DNA of 20,233 nucleotides from Saccharofermentans sp. (GTDB lineage Bacteria; Bacillota_A; Clostridia; Saccharofermentanales; Saccharofermentanaceae), in the NCBI GenBank assembly GCA_024695565.1, contig JAILHX010000039.1:1-20233 (forward strand). Direction: 5' to 3'. Made by a program: the position numbers and the translations under genes. Under the pieces are notes generated by a model. That model was not told the DNA's origin. It saw only the letters and a list, made by a program, of their open reading frames with translations, and did no database searches. Of the stretch, positions 14,534-20,233 are shown piece after piece (the first letter of the stretch is position 1; every line of letters starts with the position of its first letter).

Positions 14534-14560
14534 GGCCGGCCAAGTATCACCCAGCCGGCC
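14534..14560 (-). repeat. GC-rich hairpin between the DHH and lipoprotein genes
   Basis: Perfect 7-bp arms, GGCCGGC (14534-14540) and GCCGGCC (14554-14560), with a 13-nt loop. It lies between the DHH stop and the lipoprotein ribosome binding site. No T-run follows on the minus strand, so it more likely tunes or stabilises the mRNA than ends it. Confidence 0.5.
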
Positions 14561-14570
14561 ATTCTGCTTC

Positions 14571-15500
14571 TTACTCGTGTTCGTTAAGTCTTGCGATGAT
14601 GTCAGGCAGTGCCGCATCAACTTTGTCATTCTCGAGCTGGCAGGTGCCCGCATTGGTATGTCCGCCGCCGCCGTATGCGAGGCAGAGCTCACCGATGTCG
14701 CAGGTGCCGTTCTTATTGACAATCGACTTGCCGATCATGACTGCCGTGTTCTGCTTCTTAAAGCCCCACGCAACGTGAACGCTCATCTCAACCTCAGGCC
14801 ACATCGCATAGATCATGAATCTGTTGCCTGCATAGATCGTCTCGAGAGGTCTTAAGTCGAGCACTGCAACCTTGTCATGGATCTTGACGTTCTCTTTGAG
14901 TTGCTGCTTGAAGAGTTCCTGCTGCTCAAAATAAAGGTCAGTACGCTCCTTAACGTCGGGAAGCTCCAATACTTCCTTGATCGTGTGGTTCGTGCAGTAA
15001 TCGATTAATTCCATCATGAGCTGGTAGTTGGAGATCCTGAAATCGTGGAATCTTCCAAGTCCCGTTCTCGCGTCCATGACAAAGTTCATAAGTACCCAGT
15101 CTGTAGGATTGAGGATCTCGTCCACCGTGAAGTCAGCTGAGTCGCCCTTATCGACTGCGACCATGATCTCTTCGGTAACGGTCTTGAACGTATCAGCACC
15201 GCCGTAATAGTTGTAAACGACTCTTGCAGCGGACTTCTCGCAGATGCAGATATACTTGTCGCCGAAATCCTCGTGGTCAGTCCTGATGAGCTCGCTCTCG
15301 TGGTGGTCGAATGCGAGCCCGACTCTCGGGTCGAAAGGAAGGTTCGTCGTGATGTCATTCTCGGTGATATCAATCTTGCCGTCCTGAACATCCTTAGGGT
15401 GAACAAACTTGATCTCATCGATCATGTCCAGCTCTTTGAGCAGCATAGCGCAAACGAGTCCGTCAAAATCGCTTCTCGTAATGAGTCTCTTCTTTTCCAT
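14571..15500 (-). CDS. DHH/DHHA1-family phosphoesterase
   Basis: A 309-aa cytoplasmic protein of the DHH superfamily (RecJ, PPX1, NrnA, GdpP-type phosphodiesterases). Visible metal-binding motifs: SDFDG at residues 10-14, the DHH signature FDHHES at 64-69, and the acidic DKGDSADF in mid-domain. The C-terminal DHHA1 motif is AYGGGGHTNAG, about 25 residues before the end. Possible substrates are inorganic polyphosphate, nanoRNA or a cyclic dinucleotide product, and the sequence alone does not choose. No membrane, PAS or CBS domain is attached. ATG 15500 has GGGAGG upstream. The frame stays open to 15632, but that extension runs through the promoter. It is first in an operon with the two lipoproteins. 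A TTGAAT-17-TAAAAT promoter at 15568-15596 is divergent from that of the third lipoprotein. Confidence 0.88.
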   Translation of the reverse strand: MEKKRLITRSDFDGLVCAMLLKELDMIDEIKFVHPKDVQDGKIDITENDITTNLPFDPRVGLAFDHHESELIRTDHEDFGDKYICICEKSAARVVYNYYGGADTFKTVTEEIMVAVDKGDSADFTVDEILNPTDWVLMNFVMDARTGLGRFHDFRISNYQLMMELIDYCTNHTIKEVLELPDVKERTDLYFEQQELFKQQLKENVKIHDKVAVLDLRPLETIYAGNRFMIYAMWPEVEMSVHVAWGFKKQNTAVMIGKSIVNKNGTCDIGELCLAYGGGGHTNAGTCQLENDKVDAALPDIIARLNEHE

Positions 15501-15567
15501 CGTGCAAATCCTCCCTGTCTTTCTTTGCGCCCGAAAACCATATTTCCTGGCAATCTTTATAAACAAA

Positions 15568-15596
15568 ATTTTACAAAATCCGCGCGCAAAATTCAA
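15568..15596 (-). promoter_or_regulatory. Promoter of the DHH-lipoprotein operon
   Basis: Minus strand TTGAAT (plus 15591-15596), exactly 17 bp, TAAAAT (plus 15568-15573). The start would be near 15561, giving a leader of about 60 nt. Confidence 0.7.
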
Positions 15597-15651
15597 CGAG
15601 TCAGGGGCCTTCCACGCCCTCGAAAAACCCAATGTTTACAGTATTTTTACC

Positions 15652-15680
15652 TTGACGTGCCTCATAAGGCTCGGTATTGT
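15652..15680 (+). promoter_or_regulatory. Sigma-A promoter of lipoprotein 3
   Basis: TTGACG (15652-15657), a 17-bp spacer, then TATTGT (15675-15680). It is divergent from the DHH promoter, with 55 bp between the two -35 boxes. The leader would be about 44 nt. Confidence 0.75.
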
Positions 15681-15730
15681 AGAGACATAATAAGGTAAAG
15701 ATTTTCGAGAGAATAAAGGATAAGGGACAT

Positions 15731-17287
15731 ATGAAGATAACCGGAAAACAGGTACTCACAGTATTAACGGTCATGGCGCTGATACCCGTCATGTGCGCAT
15801 GCTCGCTCGGCAAGAAGAAGGCCGTCATCGAAGCGGCGTATTCATTCGGCGAAGCTCTCAAGGACGGCGAAGCCGGTAAGATCTTAGGCATGACCGACGG
15901 ACTCGACAGAGAGTTCAAGAAGTCGTTCAAGGACCTCATGAACCCCGACAACTACACTGAGGAAGAACTCGTCTATGCTGACCACATGATGCGCTCCATC
16001 AAAGTCGTGATCGATGAAGAATCCGTCGTTGTCGACAAAGAGACCGCCAAAATCGACATGGAGTTTAAGGTCGCCGACTATGAATCGCTTCAGGGCGGCG
16101 ACTATAGCGACATCGACGCAGTGGCATCTGCCGTCGATTCCGCGTCAGAACGCACCATCAAAGTCACTGCAGAACTCGCCCTGATCGAGAAAGAATGGTA
16201 CATCACCAACTTCAGCGATCCCGGATTCCAGGACCTCTATTCGTTCCTCGGCAATATGCCCGTCATCGGAAGAGGAGCCCTGCTCGAGACCGCCGAGACT
16301 GTCGCACTGGCAGTCGTTCTCGACAACGAGACTATGCTCTACGACATCTGCGCATCTGTCAGTGATTCAGACACGATCGATCTGCCCTCGTATCTCAGCA
16401 AGCTCTTCAGCAACGAGAATTTCACCGACGAAGCCGGCAAGTTCTTCTACTCTGCGGTAGTAGACTCCATGACTTACATGATCGACGAATCGACCCTGCA
16501 GATCGACAGCCAGAAAGGCTCAGTCGTGATCATTATCGACATGGCAGACTACGAGCAGCTCGCCGGAATAACTTTCGATGACACGTCAGACATTCGACCG
16601 GCCGTCGAGGCTCTTCCCGTCAAGACATATGAATTCACATGCGAATTCATCCGCGTCGGCACCGACTGGTTCGTAATAAACCTCGACTCCGAAGAGTTTG
16701 CCGAGTTTCTCAAGTACAAGAACTTCAGCATCTCGATGAACAGCATCGACGGCACATACTCATCAACTCTCGACATCACCGACAAGTTCATCGCATATGT
16801 CGAATCCGAATACGGTATCGCCATGCCCTCCGACCTCGAAGGCAGGATCTACATCACTTCGACCCTCGTTCTGTCGAACGGTTCATACGAAGTCACCATT
16901 GACCGCGACGCCTTCGTTGCCAACATCAAGACCTTTGTCGAGAACAACATCGACAAGATCTTAATGAACACGCTCGGCACCACTTCATCCTACAGTCTCG
17001 ATCTCATGGCAAAGGTGGCAGGCTACGACGATTACGCCGACATGCGCCAGTCGATCCTCGATGATGTCATCACCAACGTTGAGTCGATCAACACCTCGGG
17101 TCTCGACAGTTCCGGCACATTCAAGTTCAAGGGTTCCGAGATCACGCTCACGTCCTCGACCGGCGACATCATGAACGGCACCATCGACAGCTTCGGCGCC
17201 ATCACGATCACCTCGCCCGTCAACGACCCCGACGCCAAGAAGCTTTTAGGTTCCGATACGGTCACGATGACGTTTAAGAAGGCGTAA
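15731..17287 (+). CDS. Lipoprotein with tandemly duplicated domain (paralogue 3)
   Basis: A 518-aa exported protein. The N-terminal signal MKITGKQVLTVLTVMALIP runs into MCAC; Cys24 is the likely lipid-modified residue, though the lipobox is weak. Residues 30-170 match the N-terminal domain of the two lipoproteins across the divergent promoter (EALKDGEAGKILGMTD versus EALKDLDAGAILELTN). Residues about 185-325 repeat that domain: VADYESLQ aligns with MADYEQLA, and KEWYITNFSDPGFQDLYSFL with TDWFVINLDSEEFAEFL. The last 190 residues are different. They contain a helical segment and end in a beta-rich part (SGTFKFKGSEITLTS, then GTIDSFGAITIT) that resembles small lipocalin-like sheets. A promoter and a terminator frame it as a single-gene unit. 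The ligand or role is unknown. Confidence 0.85.
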   Translation: MKITGKQVLTVLTVMALIPVMCACSLGKKKAVIEAAYSFGEALKDGEAGKILGMTDGLDREFKKSFKDLMNPDNYTEEELVYADHMMRSIKVVIDEESVVVDKETAKIDMEFKVADYESLQGGDYSDIDAVASAVDSASERTIKVTAELALIEKEWYITNFSDPGFQDLYSFLGNMPVIGRGALLETAETVALAVVLDNETMLYDICASVSDSDTIDLPSYLSKLFSNENFTDEAGKFFYSAVVDSMTYMIDESTLQIDSQKGSVVIIIDMADYEQLAGITFDDTSDIRPAVEALPVKTYEFTCEFIRVGTDWFVINLDSEEFAEFLKYKNFSISMNSIDGTYSSTLDITDKFIAYVESEYGIAMPSDLEGRIYITSTLVLSNGSYEVTIDRDAFVANIKTFVENNIDKILMNTLGTTSSYSLDLMAKVAGYDDYADMRQSILDDVITNVESINTSGLDSSGTFKFKGSEITLTSSTGDIMNGTIDSFGAITITSPVNDPDAKKLLGSDTVTMTFKKA

Positions 17288-17317
17288 GGGAACCCCGGGA
17301 ACAGACAGTCAGATATG

Positions 17318-17352
17318 CAAAAAGGCTGCTCGTGAGGGAGCAGCCTTCTTTT
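17318..17352. terminator. Bidirectional rho-independent terminator
   Basis: A perfect 10-bp stem, AAGGCTGCTC (17322-17331) and GAGCAGCCTT (17338-17347), with a 6-nt loop. CTTTT follows on the plus strand and TTTTT on the minus strand. It serves both convergent genes, lipoprotein 3 and gpmI. Confidence 0.92.
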
Positions 17353-17398
17353 CGATATCTTAAAAACTTACTTAACGGAAATTATCTTCCCGGACTTA

Positions 17399-18991
17399 TC
17401 ACTTCTTAATGAGCAGTGACTCGCCTGTCATCTCCTTAGGCTGGGGAAGACCCATGATCTCCAGCAGCGTGGGAGCGATGTCGCAGAGGCGGCCGCCCTC
17501 GCGGAGTGTGTACTCGGGATCGTAGTTATAGAGGATGAACGGAACGGGATTTGTCGTGTGTGCAGTGTGAGGCTGCATCGTCTCGAGGTTCATCATCTGC
17601 TCTGCGTTGCCGTGGTCTGCACAGATGAAGAGAACGCCGTTCATCTTCTTGACTGCCTCGACTGCGCCGCCGACGCAGGCGTCAACTCTCTCGACTGCCT
17701 TGATGGCTGCTTCGAGAACACCTGTGTGACCGACCATGTCAGGGTTAGCGAAGTTGATGATGACGACGTCATACTTGTCGGAGCAGATAGCCGCATCGAG
17801 CTTCTCGGATACCTCCGGAGCGCTCATCTCAGGCTTCAGGTCATAAGTCGCGACTGCAGGTGAAGGAACGAGTGTACGGTCCTCATCCTTGTTGGGCTCT
17901 TCGATACCGCCGTTGAAGAAGAATGTAACGTGAGCATACTTCTCTGTCTCGGCGATACGGAGCTGCTTGAGTCCGTTTGCTGCGAGATACTCGCCAAGCG
18001 TATTCTTGATCTCTTCCTTCTTGAAAGCGACGAACTTGTTGGGGATGGTCTCGTCATAGTCCTTGAAGCAGACATATGTGAGAGGCATGAAGCCGTTAGC
18101 GCGCTTGAGGTGCTTGATGCACTTTGTATCGGATGCATCACCTTCTGCCGCTGCGATATCTTCGTCCTTGAAGCAGAAAGCCTTTGTGATCTCTCTTGCT
18201 CTGTCGGGACGGAAGTTGAAGAAGATGACCGAGTCATCGGGCTTAACAACGGAGAGGGGCTTGCCTGCTTCGTCTGTGATGACGGTAGGAAGAACGAACT
18301 CATCCGTTACGCCGCCGTCATAGGATTCCTGCATTGCCTTGACGGGATCTGTTGCCTTAACGCCTTCACCCAGAACGAGTGAATCGTATGCGAGCTGGAT
18401 CCTGTCCCAGTTGCTGTCTCTGTCCATCGCATAGTAACGGCCGGACATCGATGCTACCTTACCAACGCCGATCTCTTCTGCCTTGTCTACGAGAGCCTGG
18501 AGATAATCCTTACCGGATGCCGGAGGTGTATCACGACCGTCGAAGAAGGGGTGGATATATACTCTGTCGAGGCCTTCCTTCTTGCACATCTCGAGGATCG
18601 CATAGAGGTGTGTGTTGTGTGAGTGAACGCCGCCGTCGGACAGAAGGCCCCAGATGTGAAGATCTGAATTCTTCTCTTTGCAGTTGCCTATGGCACGGAG
18701 AAGCTCTTCATTCTTGAAGAACACGCCGTCCTCGATGTACTTTGTGATGAGAGTGAGATCCTGATAGATGATCCTTCCCGATCCGATGTTCATGTGTCCT
18801 ACCTCGGAGTTACCCATCTGTCCGTCGGGAAGTCCTACTGCGAGGCCGGATGCAAAACCCTTTACGAAAGGGCACTCTGCCTTGAGCTTGTCGATGACGG
18901 GAGTGTTTGCCATCTCGATAGCGTTATACTCGGCACTGTCAGACAGTCCGAATCCGTCAAGTACCATAAGAACTACAGGTCTGCGTTTCAT
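17399..18991 (-). CDS. gpmI: 2,3-bisphosphoglycerate-independent phosphoglycerate mutase
   Basis: A 530-aa metal-dependent glycolytic enzyme of the alkaline-phosphatase superfamily that interconverts 3- and 2-phosphoglycerate. The N-terminal metal site is VLDGFGLSD (Asp12). The phosphorylated serine is Ser62 in GNSEVGHMNIGSGRIIYQD. HPFFDGRDTPP, RYYAMDRDSNWDR and FFNFRPDRAREI are the substrate-domain marks. NFANPDMVGHTG and CADHGNAEQM complete the dinuclear metal site. Length is close to the usual 510 residues. AAAGGAG lies 6-7 bases before the ATG. It follows the DUF4250 gene by 38 bp and probably shares its promoter. It ends at the bidirectional terminator. The usual gapA-pgk-tpiA neighbours are not in the window. 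Confidence 0.97.
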   Translation of the reverse strand: MKRRPVVLMVLDGFGLSDSAEYNAIEMANTPVIDKLKAECPFVKGFASGLAVGLPDGQMGNSEVGHMNIGSGRIIYQDLTLITKYIEDGVFFKNEELLRAIGNCKEKNSDLHIWGLLSDGGVHSHNTHLYAILEMCKKEGLDRVYIHPFFDGRDTPPASGKDYLQALVDKAEEIGVGKVASMSGRYYAMDRDSNWDRIQLAYDSLVLGEGVKATDPVKAMQESYDGGVTDEFVLPTVITDEAGKPLSVVKPDDSVIFFNFRPDRAREITKAFCFKDEDIAAAEGDASDTKCIKHLKRANGFMPLTYVCFKDYDETIPNKFVAFKKEEIKNTLGEYLAANGLKQLRIAETEKYAHVTFFFNGGIEEPNKDEDRTLVPSPAVATYDLKPEMSAPEVSEKLDAAICSDKYDVVIINFANPDMVGHTGVLEAAIKAVERVDACVGGAVEAVKKMNGVLFICADHGNAEQMMNLETMQPHTAHTTNPVPFILYNYDPEYTLREGGRLCDIAPTLLEIMGLPQPKEMTGESLLIKK

Positions 18992-19029
18992 TTTTTCTCT
19001 CCTTTATAAACCGTAATTTGAAAGCCTGA

Positions 19030-19218
19030 TCAAGTCCTGGGGATGAACTTGTTGAGGCCGGGATCGTACTCATAGCCGATGTCCGCGAGGGACTTTATCA
19101 CATCATGTTCATCCAGATCCAGAGACCTGCACAATTCATCGAGAGAATCGTAGCTGTCTCTTAATCCTGTGTTGACATAACTGAGAAGTATGTTCGGATC
19201 CTTCGGCACGTTGTCCAT
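19030..19218 (-). CDS. Small DUF4250 protein
   Basis: A 62-aa soluble protein with the DUF4250 pattern: PKDPNILLSYVNTGLRDSYD, then LDELCRSLDLDEHDVIKSLADIGYEYD. Its role is unknown. The family is common in Clostridia and looks like a small helical, possibly DNA- or protein-binding domain. The start is uncertain. The ATG at 19218 follows AGGAG with no spacing, whereas the in-frame GTG at 19209 (giving PKDPN at the start) stands 9 bases after the same AGGAG and also fits the family N-terminus better. An extended -10 promoter lies at 19248-19256. gpmI follows 38 bp downstream, so the two may be cotranscribed. Confidence 0.85.
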   Translation of the reverse strand: MDNVPKDPNILLSYVNTGLRDSYDSLDELCRSLDLDEHDVIKSLADIGYEYDPGLNKFIPRT

Positions 19219-19247
19219 CTCCTGTGACTATTATTTATAACTGCGCA

Positions 19248-19256
19248 ATTATAGCA
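19248..19256 (-). promoter_or_regulatory. Extended -10 promoter of the DUF4250-gpmI unit
   Basis: Minus strand TGC followed directly by TATAAT (plus 19248-19256) is a perfect extended -10. No -35 similarity is visible, as is usual for such promoters. The leader would be about 24 nt. It lies just past the stop of the TRIC gene at 19275. Confidence 0.6.
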
Positions 19257-19274
19257 CATCGCAGGGGACTTGGG

Positions 19275-19937
19275 TTAATTCTTTATCTTGGGAAGGTTCC
19301 AGCCGAAATGCGCCGCCAGATATCTTATGACCAGCGTTACAAAAAATCCTGCCAGGATGCCTGATGTGACAGATCCGCCGGCACCGCAGATCACGAACAT
19401 GACGATGGCACCGAGTATCGAGGCGCAGGCATAGACGTGCTTTACGAATATCATGGGCATCTCGAGGGAAAGAACATCACGGATAACGCCGCCGCCGACG
19501 CCCGTTACAACGCCGAGGAAGACTACAAGGAAAGCATTTGCCGCGATGCTGCCGGACAGGGTGAGCCCGGCATGTACACCGTCGACCGTGAATGCGGCAA
19601 GACCTGCGGAGTCGCACCAGAAGAATATCTGGTCGTAGATGTTGCGCGCCTTATCGGGGATCTTCTTTCCGGTCTTCTTCGTCATGTACACGAAAAGGAA
19701 AACCACATTCGCCGTTATCGCCGCGAGCAAAACGAAGAACGGGTCTATGAAAGCCGTCGGAGGCATCTTGCCGATGATGAGATCTCTGAAGATACCGCCG
19801 CCCGTGGCAGTCACTATCGCGAGTATGTTGATGCCGAAGATATCCATCTCCTTGCGGATGCCCGCGATCGCTCCGGACACCGCAAAAGCAACGGTGCCTA
19901 CGATATCAGTGATAAAGATGAAGAGCGTCGTATCCAC
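19275..19937 (-). CDS. TRIC-type channel / glycine transporter-like membrane protein (UPF0126), copy 2
   Basis: A 220-aa paralogue of the 1709-2365 product, more than half identical by eye. It has the same two-fold design: GGGIFRD in the first half, GVGGGVIRD in the second, DSAGLAAFTVDG, and the same C-terminal GWNLPK. The frame is open to 20093 and an ATG exists at 19985, but neither has a ribosome binding site, and the extension lacks family similarity. The GTG at 19937 aligns with the copy-1 ATG (VDTTLFIFITD versus MDTGLFILITD). It lies exactly 6 bp after a TATAAT box, so the mRNA would begin with the start codon itself. It is divergent from the second thioesterase gene, 84 bp away. Substrate unknown. 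Confidence 0.87.
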   Translation of the reverse strand: MDTTLFIFITDIVGTVAFAVSGAIAGIRKEMDIFGINILAIVTATGGGIFRDLIIGKMPPTAFIDPFFVLLAAITANVVFLFVYMTKKTGKKIPDKARNIYDQIFFWCDSAGLAAFTVDGVHAGLTLSGSIAANAFLVVFLGVVTGVGGGVIRDVLSLEMPMIFVKHVYACASILGAIVMFVICGAGGSVTSGILAGFFVTLVIRYLAAHFGWNLPKIKN

Positions 19938-19943
19938 ACCGCT

Positions 19944-19949
19944 ATTATA
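19944..19949 (-). promoter_or_regulatory. -10 box placed for a leaderless TRIC mRNA (copy 2)
   Basis: Minus-strand TATAAT, followed by 6 bp and then GTG. With the normal -7 to +1 distance the first transcribed base is the G of the start codon. The -35 region is poor, and it overlaps that of the divergent thioesterase promoter. Confidence 0.6.
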
Positions 19950-19986
19950 GCGGAATAAATGCGGTGCGGTAGAGCCTGTTTTCATA

Positions 19987-19992
19987 TATAAT
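19987..19992 (+). promoter_or_regulatory. -10 box of the second thioesterase gene
   Basis: TATAAT about 29 bp before the ATG at 20022, inside an 11-mer CATATATAATG that also occurs at the copy-1 TRIC promoter (1692-1702). No convincing -35. Confidence 0.5.
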
Positions 19993-20021
19993 GAACGCAG
20001 TTTTGAATTGCGGAGGGATAT

Positions 20022-20233
20022 ATGGCAGCAGTAGGCGAATGCGAGCACCTGGTTCAGTACTATGAGACCGATCAGATGGGTGTGGTGCACCACTCGAATT
20101 ACATCAGATGGTTCGAAGAGGTCAGGACGGTGCTTTTCGAAGAGCTGGGACTCGGATATAAGGGCATGGAAGAGGGCGGAATAATAAGCCCCGTGGTGGC
20201 CGTATCGGCGAGGTACAAGACCATGGCCAGGTA
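20022..20233 (+). CDS. Hotdog-fold acyl-CoA thioesterase, copy 2 (cut by window edge)
   Basis: The first 70 residues of a 4HBT/YbgC-type thioesterase. The catalytic block YYETDQMGVVHHSNYIRWFE is intact, with the conserved Asp and His/Asn-Tyr positions. GGAGGG lies 6 bases before the ATG. Compared with copy 1 at 1054-1485, 58 of 70 residues match; the changes are mostly conservative, such as T/V, K/R and D/E. Like copy 1 it is head to head with a TRIC gene. What follows it on the plus strand is outside the window, so I cannot say whether it also leads an operon. Confidence 0.87.
   Translation, partial: MAAVGECEHLVQYYETDQMGVVHHSNYIRWFEEVRTVLFEELGLGYKGMEEGGIISPVVAVSARYKTMAR

Noticed and set aside
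17399..18991. gpmI as part of the glyceryl-acylation system through phosphoglycerate
   Set aside because: It is 11 kb from the FkbH operon, in a separate unit with its own promoter and terminator. The shared metabolite is not evidence of linkage.
19938..20093. Longer TRIC copy 2 starting at 20093 or 19985
   Set aside because: The extension runs antisense into the second thioesterase gene and its promoter, lacks a ribosome binding site, and has no counterpart in copy 1.
1054..20233. Composite transposon bounded by the inverted thioesterase/TRIC modules
   Set aside because: No transposase, terminal repeats or target duplications are seen, and the copies have diverged at the protein level, so a recent mobile element is unlikely.

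Overview
The window looks like a chromosomal segment of a Gram-positive, probably anaerobic Clostridia-type bacterium (Bacillota). The signs are GGAGG-type ribosome binding sites, some TTG and GTG starts, several lipoproteins with D/P/T-rich linkers, a DUF4250 protein, and a Dlt-like MBOAT/acyl-carrier cassette. I cannot place it to family. All genes look ordinary chromosomal ones. I see no transposase, phage gene, CRISPR array, tRNA or rRNA.

Layout. (1) 1-1485, minus strand: a housekeeping operon, hotdog thioesterase -> trxB -> tyrS (cut by the left edge), from a strong sigma-A promoter whose -10 lies in an ATTTT tandem repeat. (2) 1709-2365, plus: a TRIC/UPF0126 membrane protein, divergent from the thioesterase and apparently leaderless. 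(3) 2409-6656, minus: FkbH-like glyceryl loader -> acyl carrier protein -> MBOAT O-acyltransferase -> ThrH-like HAD phosphatase, a compact cassette that resembles the Dlt D-alanylation system but has a predicted glyceryl-charging enzyme in place of DltA. (4) 6834-10445, plus: CPA2 cation/H+ antiporter -> GT2 glycosyltransferase fused to a GtrA flippase-like domain -> SLC13/ArsB-NhaD-type permease, ending in a 37-bp convergent overlap with an XRE regulator (10409-10882, minus). (5) 10883-11309: a 427-bp gene-free stretch with two long stem-loops. (6) 11310-11639, minus: unknown 109-aa protein with its own promoter and UUCG terminator. (7) 11876-15500, minus: DHH-family phosphoesterase -> two paralogous lipoproteins, with a promoter upstream and a terminator at the end. 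(8) 15731-17287, plus: a third lipoprotein of the same family with an internally duplicated domain, divergent from the DHH operon. (9) 17399-19218, minus: DUF4250 protein -> gpmI, facing lipoprotein 3 across a bidirectional terminator. (10) 19275-19937, minus, and 20022-end, plus: a second TRIC gene and a second thioesterase, head to head.

The two points most worth attention are the FkbH-ACP-MBOAT-ThrH operon, which looks like a system for esterifying an exported polymer with a glycerate-type acyl group, and the head-to-head thioesterase/TRIC module. The module occurs twice in inverted orientation about 18 kb apart, and both TRIC copies have a TATAAT box placed for a leaderless transcript.
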